From DASUPK01 sp963815665 (GTDB lineage: Bacteria; Actinomycetota; Thermoleophilia; Solirubrobacterales; 70-9): DNA of 64,000 nucleotides. Below are positions 15,894 to 24,894 of this stretch, one piece after another. The notes beneath the pieces were generated by a model. That model was not told the origin of the DNA. It searched no databases and worked only from the letters and a program-made list of their open reading frames with translations. Position 1 is the stretch's first letter, and every line of letters begins with the position of its first letter. A program made the translations under genes and the position numbers. Where the stretch lies: positions 1 through 64,000 of the forward strand of contig CAWFHN010000008.1 in the NCBI GenBank assembly GCA_963815665.1, read 5' to 3'.

Positions 15894-16610
15894 CTCGCCG
15901 CCCCGCTTCCAGAAGGGCCTGCCGCGGTCGCCCACGAAGCGCTTCTCGGAGCCTTCCTTCTTGCCGTGGCGGTAGAACAGCTTCGCCCAGACGGAGTGCG
16001 GCTTGGCGAGCCGAAATGCCCCCACCAGCCCCACGACCGGAACCAGGATGCTCCAGATCGCCATTCCGAACTTCTCCTTGGCCGCGTTGACAAGCGCGAG
16101 GATTACGCCCAGCAGGCCGGTCACTCCGACGATGGCCTGAACCACATCCGCGACCTCGGTGGTCACGTCGATCCAGCTCCGGAGGCCGATCAGCAGCATG
16201 CCCGACAGCGCCGCGGCCACCACGACCGCGTCGATCGAACGGCGCCCCTGCTGCGACCAGTAGACGTCCTTGAGATTGAGCCAGAGCGCGAACTCGTCGA
16301 GCGTCAGCCCGGTGCCGATGCCGAAAAGGACCGCGACGATGTCCCGCCACGGGTCGCCGGGGTGGATCGCGACGCCGACGTAGCCGTTGATCAGCAGGAG
16401 CAGGATCCCCCAGACCAAGTGGTGGATGTGCGTCCCGCCGACGGAGACGTTGCCGGGCCACCAGCTCACCTGCGCCCGGATCATGTGAGCGCTCGTCCGG
16501 ATGAAGCCGAACGAGACGAGGAAGGCGACGAAGAACAGGAACTGGGTCTCGCGCCCGGTGTCCACGATGCCGTCGCGGTAGGCGCTCGCGACGCTCCCCA
16601 TTACCAACAT
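15849..16610 (-). CDS. Multi-pass membrane protein of unknown function
   Basis: I do not recognise a named family. The 253-residue protein has about six hydrophobic segments: near residues 23-40, 65-80, 90-108 (with the conserved-looking GIGTGLTLDEFALWL), 128-145, 158-175 and 180-197. The motif GGTHIHHLVWGI (about residue 58) puts three histidines at the membrane face, which could bind a metal. The C-terminal 45 residues are basic and cytoplasmic in appearance, and their coding sequence overlaps the end of the convergent permease gene. TAGCGT lies 7 bases before the ATG and overlaps the stop codon of the upstream RTX-type gene. Confidence 0.75.
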   Translation of the reverse strand: MLVMGSVASAYRDGIVDTGRETQFLFFVAFLVSFGFIRTSAHMIRAQVSWWPGNVSVGGTHIHHLVWGILLLLINGYVGVAIHPGDPWRDIVAVLFGIGTGLTLDEFALWLNLKDVYWSQQGRRSIDAVVVAAALSGMLLIGLRSWIDVTTEVADVVQAIVGVTGLLGVILALVNAAKEKFGMAIWSILVPVVGLVGAFRLAKPHSVWAKLFYRHGKKEGSEKRFVGDRGRPFWKRGGELLARLRLRRPVGGT

Positions 16611-16620
16611 GGCCCGAACG

Positions 16621-17346
16621 CTATGGGATGGAGCGGATCACCTCGCAGGCCTTGCCGGTGTCCTTTCCACCGGCGCCGCGGCAGAGGTCCCTGCCTCCGC
16701 CGCCGTTCAGCTTGTCCGGGCCACCGCCGCCGGACAGGAGGTCGTTGCCCCCTCCGCCGCTCAGCTTGTCCGCACCCGGCCCGCCGAGCAAACGGTCCCG
16801 TCCCCCGCCACCGGCGATCGAGTCGGGTCCGCCCTCACCGTCGAGCAGGTCCGGCATCGCCCCGCCCACCAGCCGGTCGCGACCGGGACCGCCCGAAAGC
16901 GGGCGTGCCCGTCCGTCGATCAGGGCGCCGACCATCACCGGCAGGCCCGGATCGGCGTCGAAGGTGTCGCTGCCGCCGCCCAGATCGCCGACGATCGCCC
17001 CGATGTAGCCGCCCGCGCAGCTGACCTCGGTCGCGCTCGTCTCACCGGTCTTCGCGTTGTCGAGGCCGCAGTTGTCGCCGCTTCCGTCGGGGTCTCCAAG
17101 GCCCTCCGGTGCGGTCAGCACCAGGCGACCATTCGAGGCGATGAAGGCGCTGATCCGGTTGTCGCTTCGCCCCTGATCGTTGAGCGTGAGCACGTTCATC
17201 GAGGCCGACGCGCTCGCGCCATGGCCGTGCAGGGTCCAGACGGCGTCGGTCAGATCCGCCCGCGCCGAGGCCGCCGCCGGCGCCACGGCGATACCGGCGG
17301 CGAGCATGCCGATAACGCACAGTCCCTTTCTTCTCCCTGGCTTCAT
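16621..17346 (-). CDS. Secreted RTX-type calcium-binding repeat protein
   Basis: The 241-residue product begins with a clear signal peptide (MKPGRRKGLCVIGMLAAGIA, cleavage probably after the ASA near residue 28). The second half, about residues 130-225, is a run of GGxGxDxLxGG nonapeptides typical of hemolysin-type Ca-binding beta-rolls (for example GGPGRDRLVGG, GGNDLLSGG). Four or five cysteines are scattered, including C near the end (DLCRG, KACEV). It is likely an extracellular Ca-stabilised protein with no visible catalytic domain. ATG 17346 was chosen because it gives the signal peptide and has TACGAT 8 bases upstream. Confidence 0.85.
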   Translation of the reverse strand: MKPGRRKGLCVIGMLAAGIAVAPAAASARADLTDAVWTLHGHGASASASMNVLTLNDQGRSDNRISAFIASNGRLVLTAPEGLGDPDGSGDNCGLDNAKTGETSATEVSCAGGYIGAIVGDLGGGSDTFDADPGLPVMVGALIDGRARPLSGGPGRDRLVGGAMPDLLDGEGGPDSIAGGGGRDRLLGGPGADKLSGGGGNDLLSGGGGPDKLNGGGGRDLCRGAGGKDTGKACEVIRSIP

Positions 17347-17405
17347 CTCTGTCGATCGTAACCCTGCTCCGGAGCGATCAGAGCGCCCCACACCGGGTGG
17401 GTCTT

Positions 17406-18440
17406 CTAGGGGACGAGGACGACCTTGCCGATGTTCCGGCGCTCCGCGATGAACCGATGGGCGTCGCCGGCGCGGTCGAACGGGAACGCCTCGGCCACGA
17501 CCGGGTCGATCGTGATCGTGCCCGCCTCGATCTCCTTGCTCAGCGGCTCGATGACGCGATCGAGACCCTCCCTGTCCTGCCAGGCGAGCATGTTGAGGCC
17601 GAAGACACCCTTGTTCTCGCTCAGGATCGAGAGGCTCTTCCACCACGGGATGGTGGCCATCGGCATCCGCATCAGGTTCCGGGCCAGGGTGGGAATGCTG
17701 CGCCCCTGCTCGGTGGCGAGCTCGGAAGCGCCGTACATGATCAGCCGGCCCCCCTCTCGGAGCAGCCGGTAGTCCTTGCGGAAATTGGTCGGCCCTGTGG
17801 CGTCCATGATCAGATCGAGGCCCTCGCCGCCGGTGATCCGGCGCACCTCCCGCTCGAAGTCCTGGGTGCGGTAGTCGATTGCGTGCTCCACGCCCTGCGC
17901 GCGGATCGCGTCATGCTTGGAGGCCGAGGCCGTGCCGAAGATCTCGGCGCCCCTCGAGCGGGCGATCTGGGTCGCGGAGATCCCGACACCACCCGCCGCG
18001 GCGTGGATCAGCACGCGCTCGCCCTCTCGCAGTCCGCCCATCATCACCAGCGCGACGTAGGAGGTCGTGTAGTTGACGGGAAAGGCGGCGCCCTGCTCGT
18101 AGGAGAGGGCGTCGGCCAACGGGATGATCTGTCCCTCCGGGACCGTGACCATCGAGCACTGTCCGCCGAAGCGAGTACCGGCCATTACCCTGTCCCCCGC
18201 CTTCACCGAGTCGACGCCGTCGCCGACCGACTCGACGTCGCCGGCTACCTCGTAGCCCATCACGCACGGCGGCTTCGGTGCCTCCGGGTAGAGACCGACG
18301 CGCGCCATGGTGTCCGCGAAGTTGATCCCGGCCGCCTTGACGTCGATTCGCACCTCGCCCGGACCCACCGGCGGGTCGGGCCTCTCCTGGACCTGAAGGA
18401 CCTCGGGCCCTCCGGTGCCGGTCTGAACGACCGCGCGCAT
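17406..18440 (-). CDS. NADPH:quinone oxidoreductase / zinc-free MDR alcohol dehydrogenase
   Basis: This 344-residue protein is a medium-chain dehydrogenase/reductase of the quinone oxidoreductase type. It begins MRAVVQTGTGGPEVLQV, has the GROES-like N-terminal domain with GINFADTMAR (about residue 53) and a Rossmann domain with IHAAAGGVGISATQIARSRG (about residue 145). The zinc ligands of alcohol dehydrogenases are absent, as expected. It probably reduces quinones or enones with NADPH. TAGGGT lies 6 bases before the ATG. No neighbour fixes the substrate. Confidence 0.9.
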   Translation of the reverse strand: MRAVVQTGTGGPEVLQVQERPDPPVGPGEVRIDVKAAGINFADTMARVGLYPEAPKPPCVMGYEVAGDVESVGDGVDSVKAGDRVMAGTRFGGQCSMVTVPEGQIIPLADALSYEQGAAFPVNYTTSYVALVMMGGLREGERVLIHAAAGGVGISATQIARSRGAEIFGTASASKHDAIRAQGVEHAIDYRTQDFEREVRRITGGEGLDLIMDATGPTNFRKDYRLLREGGRLIMYGASELATEQGRSIPTLARNLMRMPMATIPWWKSLSILSENKGVFGLNMLAWQDREGLDRVIEPLSKEIEAGTITIDPVVAEAFPFDRAGDAHRFIAERRNIGKVVLVP

Positions 18441-18468
18441 GGGACGACCCTACGCGAAACGGGTTGCG

Positions 18469-20049
18469 CTAGAGCGAAACGGACCTGCCGACGGAGAACC
18501 CGTCGAGCTCCAGGATCCGGCCGATCGTGGCGGGGTTGGCCGGAGCGTCCGTGGTCAGCGCCATCACGGCGGTCTCGCCGTCGGGTTCCGCGCCGACCGC
18601 GGCCGAGACGATGTTGACGCCCTCCTCGCCGAAGATCGTCCCGACCCGGCCGATCATGCCCGGCTGATCGGTGTAGCGGAAGATCGCCAGGTGCTCGGCG
18701 AAGGGCAGGTAGAAGTCCTCCCCCCAGACCCGCGCCAGGTAGGGGATGTTGCGGGGCCCGACGCAGGTGCCGGCGACCTCGACCAACTCGTCTGCGGTGT
18801 GGAGGCGCACGACGACGAGCTCGGTGAAGTCCTCCGCGGTCGCATCCTTGGTCTCGGTCAGCTCGATGCCCCGCTCCTCGGCCATGTGCGGGCCGTTGAC
18901 CAGGTTGACCGGCTCCTCGGTGTGGCCGGCGAGAATCCCGACGAGCGCGGCGATGCCGAGGATGCGCGTGTCCTGATCCGCGAGGCGCCCACGGAACTCG
19001 ACCTCGACCCGATCGGGTGGGCCCTTTTCCAATGCCTGAGCGAGGCGGCCGAGCTTCTCGCAGAGCGGCACGAACGGGGCGAGCTGCTCCATCACCTCGG
19101 GACGGACCGGCGCGATGTTGACCGCCGTGGTCACCACGCCTCCGGTGAGGGCGGCGGTCACCTGCTCGGCGGTGACGACGCCCGCGCGATCCTGCGCCTC
19201 CGCGGTGGACGCGCCGAGATGCGGCGTCACCACCACGTCGTCTCGCTCCAGCACGGGATGGCCACCGAATGGCTCCTCCGGGAAGACGTCCAGGGCGGCG
19301 CCGCCGAGCTTCCCCGACTCGAGGCCGCCGACGAGGGCGTCGAGGTCGATCAGCTCTCCGCGCGCGCAATTGACGATCCGGGCGCCGTCGCGCATCTGCT
19401 GAATCGCCTCGCCGTCGATGAAGTCGACGGTTTCCTTGGTCTTGGGCAGGTGGAGGGTGATGAAGTCAGAGCGTGCGTAGAGCTCAGCCGGATCCTCGAC
19501 GCCCTCGACGCCCAGCTCCCGAAAGCGCTCTGCGGTGACGAACTTGTCGTAGGCCACCACGTTCATGTCGAAGGCCCGGGCCCGCGCGGCGACCAGCTGG
19601 CCGATCCGGCCGAAGCCGAGAACGCCCAGGGTCTTGCCGTAGAGCTCCGTTCCCTTGAAGCTGGCGCGGTCCCACTTCCCGCCGGCCAGGGAGGCGTGCG
19701 CCTGCGGGATGTTCCGGCAGAGGGCGAGCATCAGGGCCATCGTGTGCTCGGCCGCCGCGATCGAGTTCGCCTCCGGCGCGTTGGCGACGACGATTCCGCG
19801 CTTGGTGGCGGCGTCGACGTCGACGTTGTCCACCCCGGTCCCTGCGCGGCCGATCACCTTGAGGTTCTCGGCACGGCCGATCAGATCGGGCGTCAGCTTG
19901 GTCGCCGAGCGGATCAGGATGCCGTCGAACTCGCCGATGCGCTGCTCGAGCTCGTCGCCGTCCCAGTCGAGGCCCAGCTCCACGTCGAACTGCTCGCGCA
20001 GGAGCTCGACGCCCGTGTCGGCGATCTTCTCCTTGACCAGGACCTTCAT
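18469..20049 (-). CDS. serA: D-3-phosphoglycerate dehydrogenase
   Basis: SerA oxidises 3-phosphoglycerate in the first step of serine synthesis. The 526-residue protein is the long actinobacterial type: catalytic and NAD domains (GFGRIG at residues 145-150, RAGTGVDNVD near 68, the catalytic EEPF.GHP..ERDDVVVTPHLG region near 275), an intervening ASB domain (about 320-450), and a C-terminal ACT domain (about 450-526, FRYTDQPGMIGRVGTIFG) that senses serine. Its ATG overlaps the serC TGA by four bases (ATGA), so the pair is coupled. An in-frame extension to 20091 would run into serC and is rejected. Confidence 0.96.
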   Translation of the reverse strand: MKVLVKEKIADTGVELLREQFDVELGLDWDGDELEQRIGEFDGILIRSATKLTPDLIGRAENLKVIGRAGTGVDNVDVDAATKRGIVVANAPEANSIAAAEHTMALMLALCRNIPQAHASLAGGKWDRASFKGTELYGKTLGVLGFGRIGQLVAARARAFDMNVVAYDKFVTAERFRELGVEGVEDPAELYARSDFITLHLPKTKETVDFIDGEAIQQMRDGARIVNCARGELIDLDALVGGLESGKLGGAALDVFPEEPFGGHPVLERDDVVVTPHLGASTAEAQDRAGVVTAEQVTAALTGGVVTTAVNIAPVRPEVMEQLAPFVPLCEKLGRLAQALEKGPPDRVEVEFRGRLADQDTRILGIAALVGILAGHTEEPVNLVNGPHMAEERGIELTETKDATAEDFTELVVVRLHTADELVEVAGTCVGPRNIPYLARVWGEDFYLPFAEHLAIFRYTDQPGMIGRVGTIFGEEGVNIVSAAVGAEPDGETAVMALTTDAPANPATIGRILELDGFSVGRSVSL

Positions 20050-21185
20050 CGCCGCACCTCGTCCGAGTTCTCGAGCACCCAGTCGATGCACGCGGTCAGG
20101 GCCTCGACATCGCCCGGATCGACCGCCGGAAACATCCCGATCCGCAGCTGGTTGCGGCCGAGCTTGCGGTAGGGCTCGACGTCCACGATGCCGTTCGCCC
20201 GAAGCGTGCCGGCGATCGCCGCGGCGTCGATCTCATCCGCGAAGTCGATCGTCCCCACCACCAGTGAGCGCTTTGCCGGATCGCTGACGAAGGGCGCGGT
20301 CCGCTGCGACTCCTCAGCCCAGCCGTAGAGGTGCCGCGACGAGGCGAGGCTGCGAGACACGCCGAACTCGAGTCCACCCCCCTCCAGCAGCCACTCGATC
20401 TGATCGGCGAGGAGAAACAGCGTGGCCAGCGCGGGTGTGTTGTAGGTCTGGTCCTTGCGCGAGTTCTCGAGTGCGGTCGCCAGCGAGAGGAACGCCGGCT
20501 GCCAGCGGCCGTCCTCGGCCCCGGCGAGCTCCTCGATCCGCAAAATCGCGGCGGGGCTCAGGAGCGCCAGCCAAAGCCCGCCATCGGACGCGAAGGCCTT
20601 CTGCGGGGCGAAGTAGTACGCGTCGGCCTGTCCGACGTCCACGGGCAAGCCGCCCGCCCCGGAGGTCCCGTCGATCAGCACGAGGCTCTCGCCCGCGCCC
20701 TCGGGTCGCTCCACGGGAACCATCACGCCGGTCGAGGTCTCGTTATGGGCCCACGCGATCACGTCGGCCTCCGGGTCGGCGACCGGAACCGGGGCATCAC
20801 CCGGCTCGGCCTCGATCACGATCGGGTCGGCCAGAAAGGGAGCGCCCGCGGTGGATTTGGCGAACTTCGATGAGAACTCGCCGTAGGTCAGGTGGAGCGG
20901 CCGATTGCGGACGAGGGAGGTCGCAGCCGCGTCCCAGAAGGCGGTCGTGCCGCCGTTGCCCAGGGCGACCTCGTAGCCGTCGGGGATGTCAAAGAGCTCA
21001 CCGACCCCCGCGCGGACGCGCGCGACCAGATCCTTCACCGGCGCCTGACGGTGCGAGGTGCCCATCAGGTCGTTCTGGGCCGCCAGCTTGGCCAGGGCCT
21101 CGGGCCTGACCTTCGAGGGACCGCAACCGAACCGGCCGTCGGCCGGCTTTAGGGCATCGGGTATCTCAACAATCGTTCGTGTCAT
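20046..21185 (-). CDS. serC: Phosphoserine aminotransferase
   Basis: SerC aminates 3-phosphohydroxypyruvate to phosphoserine. The 379-residue protein is the Mycobacterium-type SerC: FGCGPSKVRPEAL (about residue 18), MGTSHRQAPVK (about residue 41), GNGGTTAFWDAA (about residue 75), the HNETSTGV substrate segment and the PLP lysine in FAPQKAFASDGG (about residue 195). TACGCT lies 6 bases before the ATG, so the serC-serA unit is probably leaderless. No serB is in the window. Confidence 0.95.
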   Translation of the reverse strand: MTRTIVEIPDALKPADGRFGCGPSKVRPEALAKLAAQNDLMGTSHRQAPVKDLVARVRAGVGELFDIPDGYEVALGNGGTTAFWDAAATSLVRNRPLHLTYGEFSSKFAKSTAGAPFLADPIVIEAEPGDAPVPVADPEADVIAWAHNETSTGVMVPVERPEGAGESLVLIDGTSGAGGLPVDVGQADAYYFAPQKAFASDGGLWLALLSPAAILRIEELAGAEDGRWQPAFLSLATALENSRKDQTYNTPALATLFLLADQIEWLLEGGGLEFGVSRSLASSRHLYGWAEESQRTAPFVSDPAKRSLVVGTIDFADEIDAAAIAGTLRANGIVDVEPYRKLGRNQLRIGMFPAVDPGDVEALTACIDWVLENSDEVRR

Positions 21186-21311
21186 CGATTCAGCGTATTG
21201 GGCGGCAACGCTGGACCGCCCGCCGTCACGTGGGTTAGTGTGGCTGAGCGTCCGAGGGGCCGGCTTCGCCGGGGGCGCGTCCGTCCCCGAGACCTCGACC
21301 TGGAGAGATAT

Positions 21312-21938
21312 ATGTACCCCATCAGCTATGACGCCGACCCCGCCCTGGATGGCAGGAACCGGCTAACGAGTTTCTTCCGATACATCGTCGCGATCCCGTG
21401 GTTGATCGTCGCGAGCATCTACGGCTTCGTCGCCGAGATCGTCGCGGTGATCGCTTGGTTCGCGATCGTCTTCACCGGAAAGTACCCGGAGGGCCTCTAC
21501 AACTTCAACGCGGGTTACCTGCGGATGATCAGCAGGGTGTACGGATTCGAGTATCTGCTCAACGACGAGTGGCCGCCGTTCGGCGGTGACGATGCGCCGA
21601 ACTACCCGGTCCGCGTCGGCGTCCCGCCCCCGCTCGACGAGTACGACCGGCTCAAGACCGGGCTGCGCCTGATCATCGGGATCCCAGTCTGGTTGCTGGC
21701 GATCGTCCAGTCGATCATCCTCAGCGTCTGCGCAATCATCGCCTGGTTCGTGATCCTGTTCACGGGCAAGCTCCCGGAGGGCCTGTTCAACCCGATGCGC
21801 TCCGCGATCGCGTACCTGACAAGGGGAACCGGCTACTTCCTCCTGCTCACGGAGGACTATCCGCCGTTCACCTATGAGGAGGGTGGCTCCGCGCCGGCCG
21901 GACAGATCGGAAGCGAGTCAGAGACCCGCCAGGCCTAG
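21312..21938 (+). CDS. DUF4389 membrane protein with two tandem repeats
   Basis: The 208-residue protein contains two copies of the same unit: R..R.F.R.I..IPW...ASIYGFVAEIVAVIAWFAIVFTGKYPEGLYNF at about residues 14-60, and a second with LILGIPVWL..IVQSIILSVCAIIAWFVILFTGKLPEGLF-like content at about 115-160. Each unit has two membrane helices and a FTGK.PEGL.N loop. This matches the uncharacterised DUF4389 family of actinobacteria. ATG 21312 has a GGAGAG ribosome-binding site; the longer open frame is rejected. A strong hairpin follows the gene. Confidence 0.85.
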   Translation: MYPISYDADPALDGRNRLTSFFRYIVAIPWLIVASIYGFVAEIVAVIAWFAIVFTGKYPEGLYNFNAGYLRMISRVYGFEYLLNDEWPPFGGDDAPNYPVRVGVPPPLDEYDRLKTGLRLIIGIPVWLLAIVQSIILSVCAIIAWFVILFTGKLPEGLFNPMRSAIAYLTRGTGYFLLLTEDYPPFTYEEGGSAPAGQIGSESETRQA

Positions 21939-21962
21939 GGCCAGGCAAGCCATCCGCTGGAA

Positions 21963-21991
21963 TTGGGGCCCGGCCCGAGGCCGGGCCCCAA
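21963..21991 (+). terminator. 12-bp perfect hairpin after the DUF4389 gene
   Basis: TTGGGGCCCGGC (21963-21974) and GCCGGGCCCCAA (21980-21991) pair perfectly around a 5-base loop CCGAG, 25 bases after the stop. There is no T-tract, as is common for actinobacterial terminators. Confidence 0.75.
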
Positions 21992-22097
21992 CCGGCTGCG
22001 CCGTCCCGGGTTCTAGGAAACCGCCGCTTCCTCAACTACCGTGTCAGTCGTATCGGGCGCTACCCCTGACGCCCGAGCGCGAAAGAGGGAGAAGAGA

Positions 22098-22472
22098 ATG
22101 ACCTTCACGGAAGCGATCAAGGACGGCTTCGACCACTACACGAAGTTCGATGGTCGGGCCGCCAGGCCGGCGTTCTGGTGGTGGTTCCTGTTCGGAGTCC
22201 TGGTTGCAATCGGCGCCAATATCATCGACGCCATCCTCGGCACCTGGGGCGTCGTCAATGGGCTCGCGGCGCTGGCGCTGCTGCTGCCGAACATCTCGGT
22301 GTCCATCAGGCGCCTCCACGACACCGACCACAGCGGCTGGTGGATCCTGATCGGCCTGATCCCGATCATCGGCTTCATCGTGCTGCTCGTCTTCTACCTG
22401 CGTGACAGCGACCCCGGCGAGAACAAGTACGGACCCCCGCCGGCGACGACCGTCGCGCCTGCAATCGCCTAG
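22098..22472 (+). CDS. DUF805 membrane protein
   Basis: This 124-residue protein has the DUF805 layout: an N-terminal KDGFDHYTKFDGRAARPAFWWW segment (split across about residues 7-28), then membrane helices at about 27-45, 50-68 and 82-100, with SVSIRRLHDTDHSGWW (about residue 72), the family signature. Function is unknown; it is an inner-membrane protein. ATG 22098 follows an AGGGAGAAGAGA purine-rich ribosome-binding site. It is convergent with ilvC and shares a bidirectional terminator with it. Confidence 0.9.
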   Translation: MTFTEAIKDGFDHYTKFDGRAARPAFWWWFLFGVLVAIGANIIDAILGTWGVVNGLAALALLLPNISVSIRRLHDTDHSGWWILIGLIPIIGFIVLLVFYLRDSDPGENKYGPPPATTVAPAIA

Positions 22473-22490
22473 AGGCGAACGTCGAGGCTC

Positions 22491-22516
22491 GAGCCCGGTC
22501 CGCGAGGGCCGGGCTC
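22491..22516. terminator. Bidirectional terminator between DUF805 gene and ilvC
   Basis: GAGCCCGGTCC (22491-22501) and GGGCCGGGCTC (22506-22516) pair over 11 positions with one G-T wobble around a GCGA loop. It lies between two convergent genes and overlaps the ilvC stop codon. Confidence 0.65.
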
Positions 22517-23516
22517 AGTCCTCGATCCAGGGCATCATCGAGCGGAGGTCCTTGCCGACCTGCTCCACCTGGGAGCCGGCCGCCTCCTCCCGCATGCGCT
22601 GGAAGTTCTCCTGGCCCGCCTCGTTCTCCGCGATCCACTCCTTGGCGAACTCGCCCGACTGGATGTCGGCGAGGATCTTCCTCATCGCCTGACGGGTCTC
22701 GTCGGTGATCACCTTGGGGCCTCTGGTCATGTCGCCGTACTCGGCGGTGTTGGAGATCGAGTGACGCATTCCCTGGATGCCGTGCTCGTACATCAGGTCG
22801 ACGATCAGCTTGAGCTCGTGGAGGCACTCGAAGTAGGCGAGCCGTGGGTCGTAGCCGGCCTCGACGAGGGTCTCGAATCCCGCGCGGACGAGCTCGGTGG
22901 CGCCCCCGCAGAGGACGGCCTGCTCGCCGAAGAGGTCGGTCTCAGCCTCGTCCTTGAAGGTCGTCTCGATGATCCCGGCGCGCCCGCCGCCGATTCCGCT
23001 GGCGTAGGCGAGGACCTGCTCCCGGGCGGTCCCGGTGGCGTCCTGGTGCACCGCCATCAGGCAGGGCACTCCGGCCCCGTCGACGAACTCGCGCCTCACG
23101 AGATGGCCGGGGCCCTTCGGGGCGACCATGCCGACGTCGACTCCGGCCGGCGGCTCGATCTGCCCGAAGCGGATCGCAAAGCCGTGGGCGAACATCAACA
23201 GGTTGCCGTCGGCGATCCCGTCGGAGATCTCCTCTCGCCAGATCTGGGCCTGCTTCTCGTCGGGCAGCAGGATCATCACGACGTCGCCCTTGCTCGCCGC
23301 ATCGGCGACGTCGAGGACCTCGAGGCCCTCGCCCTCGGCGTCGTCGCGGCTGGATGAGTCCGGCCTGAGCCCGACGACGACGTTGACGCCCGAGTCCTTC
23401 AGGTTGAGCGCGTGGGCGTGGCCCTGAGAGCCGTAGCCGAGGATCGCGACGGTCTTCCCCTCCAGGACGGAGAGGTCGGCGTCCTTGTCGTAGAGAACCT
23501 CGTCGGCGGCGGCCAT
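22515..23516 (-). CDS. ilvC: Ketol-acid reductoisomerase
   Basis: IlvC isomerises and reduces acetolactate or acetohydroxybutyrate with NADPH and Mg in valine/leucine and isoleucine synthesis. The 333-residue class I protein has GYGSQGHAHALNLKDSG (about residue 28, cofactor loop), MVAPKGPGHLVRREF (about residue 130), and the acidic metal ligands in DLFGEQAVLCGG (about residue 190) and YFECLHELKLIVDLMYE (about residue 228). Its ATG lies 13 bases after the menE stop, so it appears to be co-transcribed with menE. The product of IlvBN, encoded 8 kb away, is its substrate. Confidence 0.96.
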   Translation of the reverse strand: MAAADEVLYDKDADLSVLEGKTVAILGYGSQGHAHALNLKDSGVNVVVGLRPDSSSRDDAEGEGLEVLDVADAASKGDVVMILLPDEKQAQIWREEISDGIADGNLLMFAHGFAIRFGQIEPPAGVDVGMVAPKGPGHLVRREFVDGAGVPCLMAVHQDATGTAREQVLAYASGIGGGRAGIIETTFKDEAETDLFGEQAVLCGGATELVRAGFETLVEAGYDPRLAYFECLHELKLIVDLMYEHGIQGMRHSISNTAEYGDMTRGPKVITDETRQAMRKILADIQSGEFAKEWIAENEAGQENFQRMREEAAGSQVEQVGKDLRSMMPWIED

Positions 23517-23529
23517 GCGGCGGCGGATG

Positions 23530-24870
23530 CTAGCGACCGGCGGGTTCCGGCAGCTGTCCGCGAAGAAGCTTCCCCGACGCCGTGCGCGGCAGGTCGGAGA
23601 CGAAGTCCACCTGCTTCGGCACCTTGTACGGCGCCAGCGAGGCCGAGCAGTGGGAGCGCAGCTCCTCCTCGTCGGCCTCGCCTCCCTCGGCGAGGATCAC
23701 CAGCGCGCAGACGGCCTCCTGCCACTCCGGGTCGGGGCGGCCGACTACGGCGGCATCCGCAACGGCTGGGTGGGAAAGCAGCACCGCCTCCACCTCGGCC
23801 GGCATCACGTTCTCGCCGCCGGTCACGATCACGTCGCTGCCGCGGCCGGTGACGTAGAGGAATCCCTCCTCGTCGATGTGCCCCAGGTCTCCGGTGTGAA
23901 GCCAGCCGTCCGCGTCGATCGCCTCGCGTGACACGGTCGGCCCCTGGACCAGGATCTCGCCGTCCTCGATCCGCACGTGCGTGGTCAACAGCGGTCGCCC
24001 GGCCGAGCCCACCTTCCGCTCCGCATCCTCCGTCGCCAGGGTGGTCACCTGGGAGCAGGATTCGGTCAAGCCGTAGGTCTGCACGACGGTTGCGTCCCGG
24101 TTGAGCGCCTCGCGCAGCGCATCGGGCGGGACCGGCCCGCCGCCGATCAGGATCGCGCGCGGGTGCGAGAGATCGGCGCCGGCCTCGAGCAGCCGGATCA
24201 GCTGGGTGGGGACGAGGGAGAGCAGGCTGATGTCGCCGCTGAGGAGCGTCTCCGCCACCTGCTCGGTGTCGAATCCGTCGAGCAGCACCGCGGTGGTGCC
24301 GTAGATGACCGAGCGCAGGATGATCGAGAGCCCGGCGACGTGGCTGAGGGGCAGGCAGCAGAGCCAGCGGTCACTCGGCTCGACGCCGATGTTGAAGGCG
24401 GAGCCGACCGCGCTGAACAGGAAGTTCCCGTAGGTGAGGTCCACCGGGCGGGGCGCTCCGGAGGTGCCGCTGGTCAGGATCCGGCATTGGAGGTCATCCA
24501 TGTCGTGCTCGCCGAGCAGCGGCAGGTCCGCCTCGGTCTGGGTCAGGTCCGCGGCGTCGTTCAGGTCGACCGCCGGGCGCTCGACCGCAAGCACCGCGGC
24601 GCGCTCGGATTCCGTCAGCTGCGGGCTGAGCGGCAGCGCCACGGCGCCGAGCTTCATCAGGGCGTGGAGCAGCACCACCTCCTCGCGGCGCGGGTGCATG
24701 GTGAGGGCAGCGATGCCGTCCCTCCTCACTCCGTAGGCCGCGAGCCGCCTGGCGACCCAGGTCGCCTCCGCCTCGAGCTCCGCGTAGGTCACGCTGGACG
24801 CCTCCGTCACCAGCGCCGTTCGCTCGGGACAGCTCTGAGCCCGCTGCGCGAGCCAGTTGTCGAGCTTCAC
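23530..24870 (-). CDS. menE: o-Succinylbenzoate-CoA ligase
   Basis: MenE activates o-succinylbenzoate with ATP and CoA in menaquinone synthesis. The 446-residue protein is a short ANL-superfamily ligase with the P-loop-like ILTSGTSGAPRPV (about residue 133), YGLTESCSQ (about residue 258), the hinge region HTGDLGHIDEEGFLYVTGR (about residue 330) and the C-terminal catalytic lysine in TASGKLLRG (about residue 433). The start is GTG 24870, giving VKLDNWLAQRA; a TAGACT hexamer lies 7 bases upstream. The frame stays open far upstream to 25956, but that part is antisense to menB and is rejected. It is divergent from menB over 24 bases and leads into ilvC. Confidence 0.93.
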   Translation of the reverse strand: MKLDNWLAQRAQSCPERTALVTEASSVTYAELEAEATWVARRLAAYGVRRDGIAALTMHPRREEVVLLHALMKLGAVALPLSPQLTESERAAVLAVERPAVDLNDAADLTQTEADLPLLGEHDMDDLQCRILTSGTSGAPRPVDLTYGNFLFSAVGSAFNIGVEPSDRWLCCLPLSHVAGLSIILRSVIYGTTAVLLDGFDTEQVAETLLSGDISLLSLVPTQLIRLLEAGADLSHPRAILIGGGPVPPDALREALNRDATVVQTYGLTESCSQVTTLATEDAERKVGSAGRPLLTTHVRIEDGEILVQGPTVSREAIDADGWLHTGDLGHIDEEGFLYVTGRGSDVIVTGGENVMPAEVEAVLLSHPAVADAAVVGRPDPEWQEAVCALVILAEGGEADEEELRSHCSASLAPYKVPKQVDFVSDLPRTASGKLLRGQLPEPAGR

Positions 24871-24877
24871 AGCCGAA

Positions 24878-24887
24878 AGTCTATGGT
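24878..24887. promoter_or_regulatory. Overlapping divergent -10 elements for menE and menB
   Basis: TAGACT on the minus strand (24883-24878) lies 7 bases before the menE GTG, and TATGGT on the plus strand (24882-24887) lies 7 bases before the menB GTG. The two hexamers share the central TA. The whole intergenic region is 24 bases, so both genes would be transcribed leaderless and the two polymerases cannot occupy the site at once. Confidence 0.65.
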
Positions 24888-24894
24888 TGCCGCC

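Noticed and set aside
21251..21270. CCGGCTTCGCCGG hairpin upstream of the DUF4389 gene
   Set aside because: Short and of a kind expected by chance in GC-rich DNA; no ligand or terminator pattern.
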